Part shown: positions 6,384 to 8,286 of the stretch, in pieces
Layout: every line of letters starts with the position of its first letter
Numbering within the stretch: the first letter of the stretch is position 1
Assembly: GCA_031255495.1 (NCBI GenBank)
Contig: JAIRSK010000054.1
Span: forward strand, 1-8,286
DNA length: 8,286 bases
Origin: Endomicrobiellum devescovinae
GTDB lineage: Bacteria; Elusimicrobiota; Endomicrobiia; Endomicrobiales; Endomicrobiaceae
Reading direction: 5' to 3'
Translations under genes and position numbers: made by a program
The notes under the pieces: generated by a model
The model's database searches: none
Told to the model about the DNA's origin: nothing
The model's input: the letters and a program-made list of their open reading frames with translations, nothing else

Positions 6384-7307
6384 ATGAAAATTCTTATTAC
6401 AGGTGGAGCGGGGTTTATAGGGTCAAATATAGCAGATGCTTTGTTAGCTAAAGGACATAATGTTATTGTTTTTGATAATTTATCTTCAGGCAAAAAAGAA
6501 AATGTAGATAAAAAAGCTAAATTTTATAAAGCGGATATTTACTATAAAAAAGATGTGGACGAAATATTTAAGAAGGAAAAACCTCAAATTGTAATACATC
6601 ATGCTGCTCAAATAGATGTAAGAAAATCTGTAGATAATCCTTTTTTTGATGCAGAAGTTAATATCTTAGGATCTATAAATGTATTAAATGCTTGCGTTGA
6701 AAATAAAGTAAATAAAATTATTTTTGCTTCTTCTGGCGGTTCAGTTTATGGAGAATGCAGGACTTCTGCCCCTAAAGAAGACGTCAAGACCAATCCATTG
6801 TCGCCGTACGCTATAGCAAAAAATTCAGTTGAGAATTACATAAATTTTTATTCTATTGTGCATGGTTTGGATTACACTATTTTAAGATACAGCAATGTAT
6901 ATGGTCCAAGGCAAGACCCACATGGAGAAGCAGGAGTAGTTGCTATTTTTGCTGCAAGAATGCTTAAAAATGAAGAAGTTACGGTTTTTGGAGATGGCAA
7001 GCAAATGAGGGATTACGTTTATGTCGGAGATGTTGTAAATGCCAATTTAAAATCTTTAACAAAAGGTAAAAATAAAATTATAAACATAGGTACGTCAAAA
7101 GCAGTTTCAGTCAATGAACTTATTAAAGTTATGAGTAAAGTGTCAGGATATAAGAAAAAGTCTCAATATAAGCCAAAAAGAGATGGAGAGCTGTTTAAAA
7201 GTTTCTTAAATATAAATAAGGCAAAAGCTGTTTTATCTTGGGCTCCTAAAGTTAATATAGAGCAAGGAATAAAATTAACTATTGACTATTTTAAAGAGAG
7301 AATATAA
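6384..7307 (+). CDS. NAD-dependent nucleotide-sugar epimerase/dehydratase (UDP-glucose 4-epimerase-like, extended SDR)
   Basis: A 307-residue extended short-chain dehydrogenase/reductase. The NAD-binding Rossmann motif is GGAGFIG (7-13), with an acidic D31 closing the second strand for the ribose. The catalytic set is S117 in FASSGGSVYG, Y142 and K146 in SPYAIAKNS. Family blocks SNVYGPRQDPHGEAGVV and VFGDGKQMRDYVYVGDV follow. This pattern is typical of bacterial and archaeal GalE-like 4-epimerases that interconvert UDP-glucose/galactose or their N-acetyl forms using tightly bound NAD. The exact sugar cannot be read from sequence, so no gene symbol is given. A good GAGG at 6375-6378, 5 bases before the ATG, sets the start. 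It abuts the sugar-phosphate nucleotidyltransferase gene with no intervening base, consistent with joint supply of activated sugars for surface polysaccharide. Confidence 0.9.
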   Translation: MKILITGGAGFIGSNIADALLAKGHNVIVFDNLSSGKKENVDKKAKFYKADIYYKKDVDEIFKKEKPQIVIHHAAQIDVRKSVDNPFFDAEVNILGSINVLNACVENKVNKIIFASSGGSVYGECRTSAPKEDVKTNPLSPYAIAKNSVENYINFYSIVHGLDYTILRYSNVYGPRQDPHGEAGVVAIFAARMLKNEEVTVFGDGKQMRDYVYVGDVVNANLKSLTKGKNKIINIGTSKAVSVNELIKVMSKVSGYKKKSQYKPKRDGELFKSFLNINKAKAVLSWAPKVNIEQGIKLTIDYFKERI

Positions 7308-8286
7308 ATGAAAGCATTTGTTTTAGCTGCAGGTGTAGGAACAAGGCTTAGACCTTTGACGTCAAATATCCCAAAGCCCATGATACCTATTTTAGATAAA
7401 CCTGCCTTATATTATACTTTTTCTAATCTTTGGAAGTATGGTTTTACCGATGCTTGTGTAAATACATACTATATGTCGGATGTTATAACAGATTATTTCG
7501 GAAAAAATAAAACTGACATACGTCTTGAATTTTCTAAAGAGAGAACTCTTTTAGGAACAGCTGGTGCTATAAAGAAAAAAGAAGCTTTTTTTGATGCTAC
7601 TTTCGTTGTAATGTCAGGCGACGGTTTGAGCGACGTTGATCTGAAAAAAGTGTTAGCGTTTCATAAAAAAAAGAAGTCTTTAGCAACTATAGTGTTAAAG
7701 AAAGTGCTTTCTAGGTTTGAGTACGGAATAGCTGTAACAAATAAAAGCGGCGAAATAAAAAAGTTTGTTGAAAAACCTTCTTGGAGTGATGTTTTCAACG
7801 ATGAAGTAAATACTGGAATTTACGTATTTGAACCTGAAATTTTTAACTATATTCCAAAAGATACTTTCTTTGATTTCAGCATGGATTTATTTCCTCTTCT
7901 GATGAAGAAAGGTAAGAAAATTTTTGGCTATTTGATGGATGAGTATTGGACGGATATAGGTAATATTTTTGAGTATAAAAAAGGTGTTTTTGACGCCTTG
8001 GACGGAAAGCTAAAGCTTGATTTAAGCTTAATAAATTGCAACGGGAAATACATAAGCAAAACTGCTAAAATTGACAAGAGTGTTAAAATAAATGGACCGT
8101 GCTTTATAGGCGATAATGTTACTATAGAGAGGGAATCTGTAATAAAGCCGTATTCTGTTATTTCGGACAATGTTAAAATAGGTAAGAACACAGTTATAGA
8201 AAGAACTATAATTTGGGAAAACTCAATAATAGGTGCAAGTGCAGATATAACAAACAGCGTTATAAGTTCCAATGCGTCAATTCCTG
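7308..8286 (+). CDS. Sugar-phosphate nucleotidyltransferase with left-handed beta-helix (mannose-1-phosphate guanylyltransferase-like), 3' partial
   Basis: 326 codons are visible, running off the window without a stop. The N-terminal domain opens with the nucleotide-binding signature AAGVGTRLRPLT followed by PKPM (residues 7-25). It then has LLGTAGAIK (81-89), the metal-binding SGDG (103-106), FVEKP (153-157), VNTGIYVFEP (167-176) and YWTDIGN (213-219). From about 250 come hexapeptide repeats of a left-handed beta-helix (for example INGPCFIGDNVTI and VIKPYSVISDNVKIG). Such enzymes join a sugar 1-phosphate to an NTP to give an NDP-sugar and pyrophosphate. GDP-mannose pyrophosphorylase-like proteins are the best match, with glucose-1-phosphate enzymes as the alternative. 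The start ATG directly follows the epimerase TAA, with AAGAGAG about 7 bases upstream as ribosome binding site. The total length is unknown. Some relatives carry a further phosphomannomutase-like domain, which would lie outside the window. Confidence 0.88.
   Translation, partial: MKAFVLAAGVGTRLRPLTSNIPKPMIPILDKPALYYTFSNLWKYGFTDACVNTYYMSDVITDYFGKNKTDIRLEFSKERTLLGTAGAIKKKEAFFDATFVVMSGDGLSDVDLKKVLAFHKKKKSLATIVLKKVLSRFEYGIAVTNKSGEIKKFVEKPSWSDVFNDEVNTGIYVFEPEIFNYIPKDTFFDFSMDLFPLLMKKGKKIFGYLMDEYWTDIGNIFEYKKGVFDALDGKLKLDLSLINCNGKYISKTAKIDKSVKINGPCFIGDNVTIERESVIKPYSVISDNVKIGKNTVIERTIIWENSIIGASADITNSVISSNASIP

Noticed and set aside
7928..8272. Leftward open frame of 114 codons opposite the nucleotidyltransferase
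   Set aside because: It is a hydrophobic shadow of the well-supported rightward gene. Its sequence is the complement of conserved nucleotidyltransferase and beta-helix codons.

Overview
The window is AT-rich chromosomal DNA (roughly one third G+C by eye) with almost no non-coding sequence. Its genes are ordinary bacterial housekeeping families: PabB/PabC, PIN-PhoH ATPase, PHP phosphoesterase, RecA, a nucleotide-sugar epimerase and a sugar-phosphate nucleotidyltransferase. There are no phage, plasmid, IS or CRISPR signatures. The composition, tight packing and one apparently broken biosynthetic gene would fit a host-associated or genome-reduced bacterium, for example an Elusimicrobiota/Endomicrobium-like lineage. 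That placement is a guess, because no rRNA or other decisive marker is present.

Left part (1-1505, minus strand): one reading frame encodes a PabB-PabC type protein for making p-aminobenzoate, a folate precursor. An in-frame TAG at 485-483 falls exactly at the junction between the chorismate-binding (PabB) half and the aminotransferase-IV (PabC) half. The PabC half stays open and well conserved in the same frame to the window edge. A nonsense mutation is the simplest reading.

Middle (1506-1621): a short divergent intergenic region with an extended -10 promoter and a Shine-Dalgarno site for the rightward genes.

Right part (1622-8286, plus strand): six closely packed co-directional genes. In order they are a PIN-PhoH ATPase, a PHP phosphoesterase of the TrpH/RNase AM type (1-nt overlap), a protein combining a Cas4/RecB-like PD-(D/E)XK nuclease with a DUF2779 DEDDy-like domain (3-nt gap), recA (53-nt leader with a G9 tract next to its start), an NAD-dependent UDP-sugar epimerase (12-nt gap), and a sugar-phosphate nucleotidyltransferase with a left-handed beta-helix (0-nt gap) that runs off the window. 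The first four concern RNA/DNA processing and recombination. The last two concern sugar-nucleotide supply for the cell envelope. I see no terminator between them, so a single long transcript, possibly with an internal promoter before recA, is plausible.

I found no clearly new system. The points most worth a second look are the amber codon in pabBC, the G9 tract beside the recA start, and the dual-nuclease gene next to recA.
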